Source: Anodontia alba
Taxonomy: Eukaryota; Mollusca; Bivalvia; Lucinida; Lucinidae
Length of the DNA stretch: 64,000 nucleotides
Reading direction: 5' to 3'
Assembly (NCBI GenBank): GCA_964016985.1
Contig: OZ024829.1
Span: forward strand, 71,095,267-71,159,266
Shown here: one piece after another, positions 10,961-23,029 of the stretch
How positions within the stretch are numbered: position 1 is the first letter of the stretch
Layout: each line of letters begins with the position of its first letter
Made by a program: the position numbers and the translations under genes
Notes under the pieces: model-generated
What the model saw: only the letters and a program-made list of their open reading frames with translations
Database searches by the model: none
What the model was told of the DNA's origin: nothing

Positions 10961-12330
10961 GACTTGGCATGTACATTGACCCAGTGACCATGACCTATAT
11001 TTTGCGCTCCATTGACTTCAACACAATTTATGTTGACGTTCCAGATCTTCTTAACTATAAGGCGTACAACTACCAAACCTTGCATAGTGCTTCTCCTAGA
11101 TGGACTGACTCGGCAGGTACCTTGACCTGGTGACCTTGACCTATTTTTTGCGCTCCAGTGACTTGGACACATTTTGCGTCGACGTTCGATATCTCCTCGA
11201 CTATAAGGCCTACAACCATCAAACCTTGCAGAGTGCTTCTTCTCAATGTACTGACTCGGCAGATACCTTGACCTATTGACCTTGACCTATATTTTGTGCT
11301 CCATTGACTTTGACACAATTTACTTTGACGTTCCAGATCTTCTCAACTATAAGGCGTACAACTACCAAACCTTGCATAGTGCTTCTCCTAGATGTACTGA
11401 CTCAGCAGGTACCTTGACCTGGTGACCTTGACCTATATTTTGCGCTCCAGTGACTTTGACACATTTTGCGTCGACGTTCAATATCTCCTCAACTATAAGG
11501 CCTACAACCATCAAACCTTGCAAAGTGCTTCTTCTCAATGTACTGACTCGGCAGATACCTTGACCTGGTGACCTTGACCTATATTTTGGCTGCAGTGACA
11601 TTGACATAATTTACTTCAACGTTCCAGATCTCCTCAAGTGTAAGACCTCTAGCCACCAAACCTTGCATAGTGCTTCTTCTACATGTACTGACTCGGCAGG
11701 TACCTTGACCCAGTGACCTTGACCTATATTTTGCGCTCCAGTGCCTTTTACACATTTTACGTCCACGTTCACTATCTCCTCAACTATAAGGCCTACAACC
11801 ATCGAACCTTGCATAGTGCTTCTCCTCAATGTATGGACTCTACAGGTACCTTGACTGGGTGACCTTGACCTATATTTCGCGCTCCATTGACTTTTACACA
11901 TTTTACATTGCCCTTCCATATGTCCTCAACTGTAAGGCCTTCTACCACCAAACCTTATATAGTGCTTCTTCTCAATGTACTGACTCGGCAGGTACCTTGA
12001 CCTGGTGACCTTGACCTAATTTTGCACTCCAGTGACTTTGACACATTTTACATTGATGTTCGGTATCTCCTCAAATATAAGACCTACAACCACTAAACCT
12101 TGCATAGTGCTTCACCTCATTGCACTGGCTTGGCAGGTACCTTGACCTGGTTACCTTGACCTATATTTGACACATTTTACGTTGATGTTTGATAAATCCT
12201 CAACTCTAAGGCCTACAACCACCATACCTTGTATACTGCTCCTTGATCTACTGAATTAGCAGTTACCTTGACCCTTGACCTGGACCTATATTTCAAGCTC
12301 CAGTGACTTTTACACATTTTACGTCGACGT
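10960..12330 (+). repeat. Family D core array 2 (~146-bp units, nine to ten copies)
   Basis: The marker ACCTTGACCTGGTGACC recurs at about 11116, 11264, 11408, 11554, 11699, 11845, 11991 and 12137, with spacing 144-148 bp. Most units carry TGACCTTGACCT, the complement of AGGTCAAGGTCA. The small ORFs seen on the minus strand shift frame between units and are not genes. Confidence 0.85.
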
Positions 12331-12598
12331 TCCATTATCATTGGGCTGTGTAATACGAAAAGGCAGTGCTGAAAATATAGCCATTAGAGGGAATGGCACT
12401 GGCCAGGAATATATGTGCCCCACTAGGCACTTTGTCTACATTTTTTCAACCCAGTTTTCCAACTAAGTACTGCCAAGAATGAAATAAACTTATTTAATAA
12501 CCACGTTCTGATTGTGGCTCCTGTGACTTTTGCCCCAGCAGGTGCGATGACGCCTTCCGTGGAATTCTTGTGTTCTTCAAGGGAGCCAACTCGGAAGA

Positions 12599-12600
<2 letters not shown>

Positions 12601-12682
<82 letters not shown>
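12601..12682. repeat. (AT)n microsatellite
   Basis: About 41 AT dinucleotides. It replaces the A/T homopolymer found at this place in the other family E copies (poly-T at ~56730 and ~60358). The IYIYIY reading frames across it are meaningless. Confidence 0.95.
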
Positions 12683-12684
<2 letters not shown>

Positions 12685-12899
12685 AAAAAAGAATTAGAAT
12701 TATGTTAAGTTTTGATATTAATCAAGCTTCTTAATTCTGTATCATTTAATAAATGTATCTATAGATTTAATAATGGCAACATTTCCTTGCAAATCTAATA
12801 AAAGAATATGTAAAAAAAAAAAAAAAATAACTTGCCCATATGGCCATAACTTTAGTTATTTGCAAAAAATATACCTATTATAAAATAAAATTGGCACAC

Positions 12900-14160
12900 T
12901 ATTTCCTCTAAACAATGTGCTGGGAAACATTTACAAAAACCTTCAGAGGAGCATAACTCTGCCAATATTTGGTGCACTGTATCCTCGAAATATTATGCGC
13001 TGCTCCATATCATCGTGTAACTATTTATGAAGTTTCAGCTTGATCGGATGTAAACTGTAGGAGGATTTAGCCAGAAACAAAAAAATTTATAGAAATTTTC
13101 AAAGGGGTTTAACTCTGCTAATATTTGGTGGACTATAACCTTGAAACAATATGCCCTGCTCCACATCATGGCCTTAACTACAAATCAAGTTTCCTCAGTT
13201 GGATGCGCCGTCTGATTGGAGACCAGGAGGTCACGGGTTCAACCCTTGCCGAGGTCGGCAACATTCTTCCGTGGAGATTGATCATGAAATATTTTCTACG
13301 GTCATTCTCTCCCTTCCACTGTTTCAAGAAGGGCAGTTGTCAGTTTCTGGCGAAAGAATGTGCACAATACTGGTTAACCGCTTAGAGGACTAAGCCTGCC
13401 CAGTAAACGTGTGGTTAGATAAACTGACCTCGCTCGACATGACCCCATTGGGTTGACTGGGCCGTAAAACCTCAACAAATACAAACAAACAAATCAAGTT
13501 TTAGTTTGATCGGATGTAAACTGTAGGAGGAGTAAGCCAGAAATGAAAATTTTACAGAAATTTTCAAAGCAGCATAACTCTGCCAATATTTGGTGCACTG
13601 TAACCTCGAAATACTATGTGCTGCTCCACATCATCTTGTAACTATTTATGAAGTTTCAGCTTGATTGGATGTCAACTGTAGGAGGATTTAGCCAGAAACG
13701 AAAAATTAACAGAAATTTTCAAAGGGGTATAACTCTGCTAATATTTGGTGGATTGTAACCTTGAAACAATAGGCTTTGCTCCACATCATGGTCTAACTAC
13801 AAATCAAGTTTCAGCTTGATCGGATGTAAACTGTAGGAGGAGTTAGCCGGAAATGAAAAGTTTACAGAAATTTCCAAAGGGGCATGTCTGCTAATATTTG
13901 GTGGACTTTAACCTGGAAACAATATATGCTGCTCCACATCATGTAGTCTAACTATAAATGAAGTTTCAGCTTGATTGGATGTAAAATGTAGGCGGAATTA
14001 ACCGGAAATGAAAAGTTTACAGAAATTTTTGAAGGTGCATAACTCTGCAAACATTTAGTGGACTGTAACCCCGAAACAATATGAGCTGCTCAACATCATG
14101 GTCTAACTATATACCAAGTTTCAGCTCGATTGAATGTAAACGGATGGACGGACGCCATAC
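12900..14160 (-). repeat. Core V tandem array of family E, minus orientation
   Basis: Units of ~155 bp (without the SINE) containing, on the minus strand, CTCCTACAGTTTACATCCG, CAAGCTGAAACTT, TTAGACCATGATGTGGAGC and CCACCAAATATTAGCAGAG. The SINE at 13193-13490 splits one unit. Confidence 0.85.
13193..13490 (+). mobile_element. tRNA-derived SINE with 11-bp target duplication
   Basis: The head has a tRNA-like A box (GTTGGATGCGCCG) and B box (GGTCACGGGTTCAACCC), followed by a unique body and an ACAAAC-type tail. The 11-bp AAATCAAGTTT flanks it at 13182-13192 and 13491-13501 and is continuous with the core V unit when the SINE is removed. Other copies are at 23128-23435, 43103-43196 (fragment) and 54907-55190 (minus). 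It needs an unrelated LINE for mobility. Confidence 0.92.
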
Positions 14161-14201
14161 CCCGTAACATAATACGGCCCATTTTTCAAACGGATGTATA
14201 A

Positions 14202-14727
14202 AGATACTTAATCTGTATGAGCCTTAAAGATCATCACAAAGTAAAATATCAAGAATATAATGTAGCACTGTAACAGATTTGTTTGATGTGTAAGCAGTTA
14301 TTTCAGATTCATTCATCTGTGTTTCTTGTTTACGTAAATTTTATACCAAATGTATATGCAAAGAAGAACTGTCTGGATTCTAAGAATTTTGATATTTGGA
14401 CAGTCTATTACACCTTTCAAGATTTCATCCTGAGGACCAACTTAAATCGGCTAGTATGGGATTTACAAGTAATATCAATCATGTAAATACATGTATTAAA
14501 TTTTCTCAGTTTTTTCCTAAACAGAACTATGTATTTTCTGGGTTTTTGACTTATGGACCTTTGAAAATTTCAGCATTTTAACCTTGTAAGCAAGATATCT
14601 CAAAAACTTAAATTTAAGCCATTGCCTTGAAACTGAGAATGACAGACCATTAGGGAATGATAAGTAAATGACCTGATTAACTTACAGCAGTTAACTCAGA
14701 TGAGCATTGTGGCCCATGGGCCTCTTG
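14202..14727 (+). mobile_element. Remnant ending in an A-type 3' hairpin
   Basis: No 5' hairpin is visible. The segment ends GTGGCCCATGGGCCTCTTG at 14727 (GGCCC/GGGCC stem then TCTTG), the family A 3' end. Part of it (14560-14640, TTTTAACCTTGTAAGC) reappears at 63667-63720. A short ORF (14283-14486) shows no recognisable protein. Confidence 0.5.
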
Positions 14728-15027
14728 TATTTCCCAGCCACTGAGCTGTTTACATGTATAAAATCATGATTCTTCAGAAACCATTTAGCCATTTGCCACC
14801 AAATTTCACATTGATCCTACTGTTGAAATGTGATTGAGAGTTTGTTCAAATGATCACACTCCATTGACTGTCATGCGATATATATTCTTCTTCAAAATGA
14901 AGAACTGCTTAAATGATGATCTTTTCATTAGTTGCGATGATAGGATTGGAAAAATGTTGCATAACATCTGCATATCTGCAGTGGCTATGTCACTCAGGTG
15001 AGCGACCTGTGGCCCGTGGGCCTCTTG
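14728..15027 (+). mobile_element. Family A 3' tail fragment
   Basis: It matches the unique 3' tail of family A seen at ~20250-20553, ~33060-33360 and ~39370-39680: TGCTGTTTACATGTATAAAA, a CTCCATTGACTGTCA segment, TTCTTCTTCAAAA, then CAGGTGAGCGA and the GGCCCGTGGGCC hairpin with TCTTG at 15027. Confidence 0.75.
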
Positions 15028-16528
15028 TTTGCTTCTTCTCCTAAACCCAAAAGCCAATTGACCCCAAACATGGTAGGAAGCATTGGGGTGACTTATAGAT
15101 AAAAAATAGCTAAAATCATTCTAATCGTAAATCCAAGATGGCCGCCATGACAGCCATCTTGAACATCTATTTTTTGCTTCTTCTCCTGAACTGAAAGGCC
15201 AATTGACTCCAAACTTGCTAGGAAGCATCGGGTGACTTGTTTAAGCAATCATCATGAATCTTGCTCAAAATGTTTGTCTTGATGATTTCTAGGCCAAGTT
15301 CGAAACTGGGTCACCTGGGTTCAAAAACTAGGTCACCTGGTCAAATCAGCGGAAAACCTTGTTATCACTCTAGCGATCACATTTTTCAAGCAATCATCAT
15401 GAATCTTGCTCAAAATGTTTGTCTTTCTGATTTCTAGGTCAAGTTCGAAACTGGGTCACCTGGGATAAAAAACTAGGTCACCTGGCCAAATCAGCGGAAA
15501 ACCTTGTTAACACTCTTTTGGTCACATTTTTCAAGCAATCATCATGAATCTTGCTCAACATGTTGATAATTTCTAGGTCAAGTTTGAAACGGGGTCACTT
15601 GGGGTCAAAAACTAGGTCACCAGGCCAAATCAGCAGAAAATCTGTTAACACTCTAGCGGTCACATTTTTGAAGCAATCATCATGAATCTAGCTCAAAATG
15701 TTTGTCTTGATGAGTTCTAGGTCAAGTTCGAAACTGGGTCACTTGGGGTCAAAAACTAGGTCACCAGGCCAAATCAGCAGAAAATTTTGTTAACATCTAG
15801 TGATCATATTTTTGAAGCAATCATCATGAATCTTGCTCAAAATGTTTGTCTTGATGATTTCTAGGTCAAGTTCGAAACTGGGTCACATGGGGTCAATTAC
15901 TAGGTCACCAGGCTGAATGAGCAGAAAACTGTTAACACTCTAGAGGTCACTTTTTTTAAATAATCCATAAATATTGCTCAAAATGTTCGTCTTGATGATT
16001 TCTAGGTCTAGTTTAAAACTGGGTCACTTGATATCAGAAACTAGGTCACCTGGCCAAATCAAAGGAAAACCTTGTTGATGCTCTAGAGGTCACATTTTTG
16101 AAGTGATCATCATGAATCTTGCTCAAAATGTTTGTCTTGATGATTTCAAGGTGGTGTATATTTTTCTATTCAGTGACTTTCTTAAGTTTTTCCATTTAGG
16201 TCAGTTTCTCAGTAATTATTGGTCCTACAGAGTGATATTTGGTAATTGTGAAGTGTTTGTGTTTAGGTCAGTTTCTCAGTAACTATTGCTCCAACAGCCA
16301 GTGATACTTAGTACATGCATACATCTTAACATGGCCTCTTGAGTGCAGTCATCCATATTTGACCTTGACCTTTATTTCACAGTCCATTAGACATGCTACA
16401 TTGTCTTACTTGTTAATATAATCATTTTGTATTTTGATCAGAATGTTTGCCTTGATCAGTTCTAGATCAGGTTCTCAAAGTGCTATGAGTGCTCAGGTGA
16501 GCGTTACAGGGCCATCATGGCCCTCTTG
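15028..16528 (+). mobile_element. Family A related element with core II fragment and core IV array
   Basis: It opens with core II sequence (AAGCCAATTGACCCCAAAC) to ~15235. Then follow about six ~142-bp core IV units marked by AAAACTAGGTCACC at ~15330, 15470, 15612, 15753, and onward to ~16150. A unique tail ends CAGGTGAGCGTTACAGGGCC with an AGGGCC/GGCCCT hairpin and CTTG at 16528. The 5' hairpin is missing. Confidence 0.7.
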
Positions 16529-16809
16529 TTGGAGTATAATGCCGGAGGCCAAGCAAGTATTACAATAGCATATTGCATCGAGCGGTTTCCGACTACACAT
16601 GCAGTTTTAAAGAAACAAGTGTACCTCTGCACCGGTCACATGACAACTTTCATACGTGTAAAAGCGGCCATGTGCAAATCATAAATTTAAAGCCTACATC
16701 ATTTTGTTGCATTTAAAAGGCAAGGGAGGGAAAGCAAATTTTTAAAACCTATCAGCCGAAAAATTTTGGGAGGGAACATACTTGCTTGGCCTCCGGCATT
16801 ATACTCCAA
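16529..16809. mobile_element. 281-bp MITE with perfect 32-bp terminal inverted repeats
   Basis: TTGGAGTATAATGCCGGAGG and the next 12 bases (16529-16560) are the exact reverse complement of 16778-16809. The interior is non-coding. No clear target duplication is visible because the left end abuts, to the base, the 3' end of the element at 16528. The TIR transposase family is unknown. Confidence 0.9.
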
Positions 16810-17650
16810 TAATGCCTTTCATCCTGCACTAAAGCTTGGATGAGGGGACACTATTTTTGTATTGCCTTCGGCCTATACAAGTATTATGTTACATATATAG
16901 GGTGTTCAATTATTTTAAGCATCATGTTTACTATGTTTCCATAAATAACTTTAATTACTATGTTTCCATAAATAACTTTATTTACTATGTTTCAATAAAT
17001 AACTTTCTGGAACAAAATGTTTACAATAACATGTTGTTTAGGTCCTTGATTCTGGACTGAGTTATTTTTTGGCATGTCATAGAATATTTAGAAGTCTCTT
17101 GATTGAAACTGGAAAATAAGAGATGCGTGTAGTAAATTCTTTTTCTAGAACCTTCTTTGATATTATATAAGGAGAAAAGATTTTCATCTGGGCATCTTTG
17201 CATACTTTCATTGGAAATTATTCTATACTGGATTACTTTAATATTTTATTCATTCTGGACTTAAATTCTGAATTCAAGAACTTAAAATTGTGGGATCAGA
17301 AACTGTTATTCAAAGGCTTTGTTTAATAAATTCTTGTGGATTATTTCTGAGGGACTTTGTGACATAAACTTGAAAGGTACTGTTTACTTACATTCTTTTG
17401 TTTTGAATCTTTGTCTTTTTTTTTTGTGAATAAATATTGTTAATAATTTAAAGCTTGTTGCTGGTTTCACTTTCATTTCTTTCTCGTTACTTCTGGCTCG
17501 TAACAATTACAATAGCAACTTTAAAGGCAACAAAACATGCCCAATAACAAAATTATCCACAACCATAACCATCTTCAGTTTCATTTTTGAAACACTGCAT
17601 TCACATATGAAATCTGAGTCCCTTTTAGAGATTGTCTGCAATAAAACTTT
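16810..17650. other. Non-coding spacer with a 27-bp triplicate
   Basis: 16927-17006 holds three units of ~27 bp (consensus TACTATGTTTCCATAAATAA). The rest is AT-rich and I see no gene or repeat in it. Confidence 0.6.
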
Positions 17651-17699
17651 TTATACGCCCATTTGCAAACAGGATGTATTATGTTACGGGGTTTGGCAC

Positions 17700-18640
17700 C
17701 CATTCGTCCGTCTGTAAACTTTTTCATTTCCGGCTAACTCCTCCTACAGTTTACATTTGATCAAGCTGAAACTTGGTATATAGTTAGACCATGATGTGGC
17801 GCAGCGCATATTGTTTCAGGGTTACAGTCCACCAAATGTTTGCAGAGTTATGCCCCTTAGAAAATTTCTTCTGGTTAACTCCTACATTTTACATCCGATC
17901 AAGCTGAAACTTCATGTATAGTTAGACCATGATGTGGAGCAGCGCATATTGTTTCGAGGTTACAGTCTACTAAATATTAGCAGAGTTATGCCCCTTTGAA
18001 AATTTCAGTAGACTTTTCATTTCCGGCTAACTCCTCCTACAGTTTACATCCGATCAAGCTGAAATTTGATTTGTAGTTAGACCATGATGTGGAGCAGCGC
18101 TTTTTGTTTCAAGGTTACAGTCCACCAAATATTAGCAGAGTTATACCCCTTTTGAAAATTTTTATTAATTTTTCGTTTCTGGCTAAATCCTCCTACCGTT
18201 TACATCCAATCAAGCTGAAACTTCATGTACAGTTAGACCATGATGTGGAGCAGCGCATATTTTTTCGAGGTTACAGTCCACCAAATATTAGCAGAGTTAT
18301 GCCCCTTTGAAAATTTCAGTAAACTTTTCGTTTCCGGCTAAATCCTCCTACAGTTTACATCCTATCAAGCTGAAACTTGATTTGTAGTTAAACCATGATG
18401 TGGAGCAGCGCATTTTATTTCAAGGTTACAGTCCGCCAAATATTAGCAGAGTTAAACCCCTTTGAAAATTTCTATTAATTTTTTGTTTCCAGCTAAATCC
18501 TCCTACAGTTTACATCCGATCAAGCTGAAACTTCATAAATAGTTACACGATGATGTGGAGCAGCACATATTATTTGGAGGTTACAGTGCACCAATTATTT
18601 GCAGATTTATGCCCCTTTGAAAGTTTTTGTAAACTTTTCG
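17700..18640 (+). repeat. Core V array of E1
   Basis: Six to seven ~155-bp units; the marker AGTTAGACCATGATGTGG recurs at ~17780, 17920, 18076, 18230 and 18386. Confidence 0.85.
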
Positions 18641-18744
18641 CAGCATATTGTTTAGAGGTAATAATGTGCAAATTTTATTTTATAATAGATATATTTTTTG
18701 CAAATAACTAAAGTTTTGGTCATATGGGCAAGATATTGATTTTT

Positions 18745-20553
18745 TTAGCTCACCTGAGCTCTGCTCAGGATGAGCTAGAGCTCAGGATGAGCTATTGTGA
18801 TCACTTTTCGTCCGTTGTCCGTCCGTCCGTCCGTGCGTCCGTCCGTTAACATTTTCAAACGACTTCTCCTCTGAAGCCACTGAGCCAATTTTGCTCAAAT
18901 TTCATATGAAGCCTCCTTAGGTTGGGGGAACAAAAAATTGCTAAAATGGTCTCGGTCCGTTGACCAAGATGGCCGCCACGCCCATATATGGTAAAAACCT
19001 TTAAAAATCTTCTCCTCCAGAACCGAAAATGCCTTGGGGCTGAACCTTTGCAGGAATCATCAGGGACGGGAGGTCTACCAAAATTGCTAAAAGAATTGTC
19101 GTACGTTGACGTTTGACCTTTTTACAGCAAGGTCAAGTTTGCTTCCCTATGCATTTGTATGGGAAAAACCTTTAAAAATCTTCTTCTCCAAAACCAAGCA
19201 TGCCTTATGGCTGAATCTTTGCATATATCATCCAGAACAGGAGGGCTACCATAATTGCTAAAATAATGGTTGTACATTGACATTTGACCTTTTTACAGTA
19301 AGGTCAATTTTGCTTCCTTATGCATTTGTATGGGAAAAATGCTCAGAATTTCAAACAACTTCTCCTCTGGAGCCTCTGGGCCAATTTTGCTCAAATTCCA
19401 TATGGAGCCTCCTTAGGTAGGGGGAACAAAAGATTGCTAAAATGGTCACGGTTCGTTGACCAAGATGGCCGCCATGCCCATATATGGTAAAAACCTTTAA
19501 AAATCTTCTTCTCTAGAACCGAGGATACTTTGGTGCTGAATGTTTGCATAAATCATCGGGGACAGGGGGTCTACCAAAGTTGCTAAAATAATGGTCATAC
19601 ATTGACATTTGACCTTTTTACGGCAAGGTCAAGTTTGCTTCCTTATGCATTTGTATGGGAAAAAACATTTAAAAATCTTATTCTCCAAAACCGAAGATGG
19701 CTTGTGGCTAAATCTTTGCATATATCATCTGGAACAGGCAGTCTACCAAAGTTGCTAAAATAATTGTCATACATTGACATTTAACCTTTTTACAGCGAGG
19801 TCAAGTTTGCTTCTGTATGCATTTGTATGGGCCCCATACATTTGTATGGAAAAAATGTTGATAATTTCAAAGGGCATTTCCTCTGAAGCCTTGGGCCAGT
19901 GTTGCTCAAATTTCATGCGGAGCCTCCGTGGGCAGGAGAATGAAAGATTGCTAAAATGGGTATGGTCCATTGATCAAAATGGCTGCCATGCCCATATATA
20001 GTAAAAACCTTTAAAAATCTTCTTCTTCATAACCAAATAAACCCTGGGTCCTAATCTTTGCACAAATTATGGGGGACAGGAGATCTACCCAAATTGCTAA
20101 AATGATGGTTCTATGTTGACATTTGACCTTTTTACCTGCAAGGTCAAATTTGCTTCCCTATTTGTATGGGCCATATATATTTGTATTGAAAGTATCGAAG
20201 TGACTTGTAGATCAACGGTAGTTAAAATTGTTCTGATTGGTTTATATTTATAATATTTCCCTGCCACTGTGCTGTTTACATGTATAAAATCATGATTCTT
20301 CAGAAACCACTTAGCCATTTTCCACCAAATTTCACATTGATCCTTCTGTTGAAATGTGATTGATAGTTTATTCAAATGATCATGCTCCATTGACTGTCAG
20401 GCCCATATATTCTTCTTCAAAACTAAGAACTGCTCAAATGATGATATTTTCATTAGTTGCGATGATAGGATTGGAAAAAATGTTGCATAACATCTGCATG
20501 TCTGCAGTGGCTATGTCACTCAGGTGAGCGAACCGTGGCCCGTGGGCCTCTTG
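18745..20553 (+). mobile_element. Family A element with core I array
   Basis: The 5' end TTAGCTCACCTGAGC forms a hairpin with GCTCAGGATGAGCTA, then TTGTGATCACTTTTCGTCCG and a (CCGT)n run at 18802-18845. Core I is a higher-order repeat of ~500 bp: GACCTTTTTAC recurs at ~19117, 19290, 19610, 19787 and 20124, alternating ~175 and ~325 bp. The unique tail ends with the GGCCCGTGGGCC hairpin and TCTTG at 20553. Confidence 0.85.
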
Positions 20554-20561
20554 TTTTTCTT

Positions 20562-20752
20562 TTATGCCCCGCCACCAAAAAAGTGGCGGGGTATTATGTT
20601 ATACCCTCTGAAATTTTGAGTGTCCGTCCATCCGTCCGTCCGTCCATTAGCGGCCCCACCATTCGTCTGCCCGCAACTCCTCCTACAGTTTTAGGCCAAT
20701 CCTTTTCAAACTTTACAGGCACTTTTAGGATGGTCTGAAGATATGCATATTG
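20562..20752 (+). mobile_element. Family C element, 5' fragment
   Basis: TTATGCCCCGCCACC pairs with GTGGCGGGGTA to make a strong hairpin, followed by TTATGTTATACCCTC and CCGTCC repeats, then CTCCTCCTACAGTTTTAGGCC core-like sequence. It is cut off at 20752 by the next family A element, and I do not see its 3' part. Confidence 0.75.
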
Positions 20753-21937
20753 TTAGCTCACCTGAGCACGAAGTGCTCATTGTGAGCTATTGTGGTCAGT
20801 CAATGTCTGTCGTCCGTCGTGCGTCGTCCGTCGTGCGGCGTTAACAATTGCTTTAAAAGCCTACTCCTCCTACACCCCTGGGCCAATTGACTTGATACTT
20901 GGTAGGAAGCATCGGGGTGACTTGTAGATCAAAAATAGCTAAATCGTTCCGATCGGAAATCCAAGATGGCCGCCATCTTGAAAATCTATTTTTCGCTTCT
21001 TCTCCTGAACCGAAAGGCCAATTGACTCCAAGCTTGCTAGGAACCATCAGGGTGACTTGTAGATCAAAAATAGCTAAAATCGTGCCGATTGGAAATCCAA
21101 GATGGCCACCATGGCCGCCATCTTGAAAATCTATTTTTCGCTTCTTCTCCAGAACCGAAAGGCCAGTTGACTCCAAACTTGATAGGAAGCATCAGGGTGA
21201 CTTGTAGATCAAAAATTGGTAAAATCGTGCCGATCGGAAATCCAAGATGGCCGCCATGGCCGCCATCTTGAAAATCTATTTTTCCCTTCTTCTCCTGAAC
21301 TGAAAGGCCAATTGTCTCCAAACTTGCTAGGAAGCATCAAAGTGACTTGTAGATCAAAAGTAGCTAAAATCGTGCCGATTGGAAATCCAAGATGGCCGTC
21401 ATGGCGGCCATCTTGAAAATTTATTTTTTGCTTCTTCTCTTGAACCGAAAGGCCAATTGACTCCAAACTTGCTAGGAAGCATCAGGATGACTTGTAGATC
21501 AAAAATAGCTAAAATCGTGCCGATCGGAAATCCAAGATGGCCGCCATCTTGAAAATCTATTTTTCGCTAAAATCATGCCGATCGTAAAACCAGGATGGGC
21601 GCCATGGCAGCCATCTTGAAAATCTATTTTTCGCTTCTTCTCCTGAACCATCTGTGCTGTTTACATGTATAAAATCATGATTCTTCAGAAACCACTTAGC
21701 CAATTTCCACCAAATTTCACATTGATCCTTCTGTTGAAATGTGATTGATAGTTTATTCAAATGATCATGCTCCATTGACTGTCAGGCCCATATATTCTTC
21801 TTCAAAACTACGAACTGCTCAACTGATGATATTTTCATAAGTTGCGATGATAGGACTGGAAAAATGTTGCATAACATCTGCATGTCTGCAGTGGCTATGT
21901 CACTCAGGTGAGCGAATCGTGGCCCATGGGCCTCTTG
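20753..21937 (+). mobile_element. Family A element with core II array
   Basis: The 5' hairpin is TTAGCTCACCTGAGCACG with AAGTGCTCATTGTGAGC, then CGTCCGTCGTGCG repeats. Core II has ~145-bp units marked by CCAAGATGGCCGCCA at ~20961, 21100, 21243, 21388 and 21533. The tail ends with the GGCCCATGGGCC hairpin and TCTTG at 21937. The same core type is at 61249-62840. Confidence 0.87.
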
Positions 21938-22345
21938 TTTTTTTTGGGGGGTTGTTTATTTTTGTTTTGTTATTGTTTGGTCCAATATTGAAGTACAGGA
22001 AAAACAAATGAGCCAAAGGCTCATATGAGCTTATAATATAACCATGCTCCTGTGGTGTGTCCTCTGTCAGAAAGCACTTCTCCCTAGAAGCAGCAAACTT
22101 CTCCCTATTTTCTTAGGAGGGAGAAGTCACTTCTTCCTTAATTTCTGGGCCAGCTTTGACCCTTAGGTTACAGTTCACCAAATATCAGCAGAGATATGCC
22201 CCAGTGATATTTTTTTAAATATTTTTTTTTTTGTAATTCCACTTACAGTTTATATCCGGAGCACTGAATTATACAGGAGCCTGTTTATGTGCTACATCTT
22301 ATTACTTGCCACAGACGTATAATGCCCCGCTTGGCGGAGCTCTTG

Positions 22346-23029
22346 TTGAAATTTTTATCGGATGACCAATCCGCAGTGTCCAAAAGAAACTTCACAAGCA
22401 TGCCACAGTTTTACCAGTTGGGATACTTCAGCATGTATATCTGATTTTAGTGCATAAATGTGTGCTGCTAGCACCTTAAATTTGATTTTCACTGATTATC
22501 AGTGTATGAATTCATGCCATGGTTTTCAACGGTTCAAGGGTTAAATCTAAGCAAAACTCCATTTGGAGCCATTTAGGTCACCAGAAACATGACGAATAAC
22601 AGACCATTTTCTGTATGTAGAAGTAAATATAGACTCAAAACACAATGAGAACAACTACCTGTTCTATTCTGAAAATATTGCTTTAATATTGGTGGTATGA
22701 TATATTTGTCCCATACGTAAGAGTTCTTGCTTTTCACAATGAAGATTATTAAGACTCAAAACAGGTTGCATTTTTATGACATGCACCTTCACATGCTGCT
22801 GATCAGTACTTGTGACCTTCCTAGCATTATAATGTCCTTCGGTTTACCTTAACTGTGTGAGGGCACACTGATGAAGATAGAAGTGCAGAGATGGGATTTA
22901 TCAGCTTTTCTTCATAAAATCTGTATGAAGTGGAACAGATTTTCTTGCCAAGCATTCTATTTAACCTGCATGTATCATAATAAACTGAAAATTTAGAAAT
23001 ATGTGTTCAAAATGATTACATATTTTCTC
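22346..23029. other. Unique non-coding sequence
   Basis: I see no repeat family, splice-bounded exon or RNA gene here. Confidence 0.5.

Larger units (their letters stand above)
10259..12570 (+). mobile_element. Family D tandem-repeat element, inserted without target duplication
   Basis: It begins TTATCGCACCTGC, forming a 12-bp stem with a bulge (ATCGCACCTGCT against AGCAGGGTGCGAT), and is followed by GGCGTCC and a (CCGT)n run at 10301-10332. It ends TTCCGTGGAATTCTTG, a small hairpin followed by TTCTTG. The first 11 bases of the 5' stem (10262-10272) reappear inverted at 12537-12547. Removing 10259-12570 rejoins the two halves of family E exactly as in the uninterrupted copies at ~56880 and ~60400, including the number of T residues, so there is no target-site duplication. 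Confidence 0.8.
9832..14201 (-). mobile_element. Family E tandem-repeat element, minus orientation (hosts family D insertion and a SINE)
   Basis: Read on the minus strand it starts near 14201 with TTATACATCC plus a GTTTGAAAAA hairpin, then GTATTATGTTACGGGG and short CCGT-type repeats. Next come ~155-bp core V units, an A/T-rich middle (Leu-rich looking only by chance) and a 3' segment ending in a hairpin of GCCCCGCTTGG and CACTTG at 9832. The same 5'-to-3' order is seen in the plus-strand copies at 17651-22345 and 46187/56961-60954. Family D is inserted at 10259-12570 and a SINE at 13193-13490. No protein is encoded. Confidence 0.75.
17651..22345 (+). mobile_element. Family E element (copy E1) with nested A-type elements
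   Basis: The 5' end at 17651 is TTATACGCCCATTTGCAAAC then GGATGTATTATGTTACGGGG and one GTCCGTCTG run. Core V units follow to ~18640, then a unique stretch (GCATATTGTTTAGAGGTAAT). The element is interrupted at 18745-21937 by A-type elements and resumes at 21938 with poly-T/G and GGTTGTTTATTTTTGTTTTG. It ends with the GCCCCGC/GGCGGAGC hairpin and TCTTG at 22345. Comparison with 60400-60954 confirms the 3' part. Confidence 0.8.

Noticed and set aside
10927..11919. Minus-strand ORFs with repeated GQGHQVKVPAES-type sequence
   Set aside because: By-product of the ~146-bp family D array; frames change between units.
12423..12708. IYIYIY reading frames on both strands
   Set aside because: The (AT)n microsatellite.
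20853..21466. Overlapping ORFs on both strands with repeated FQDGGH-type sequence
   Set aside because: Translations of the ~145-bp core II array; they appear on both strands and shift with the units.
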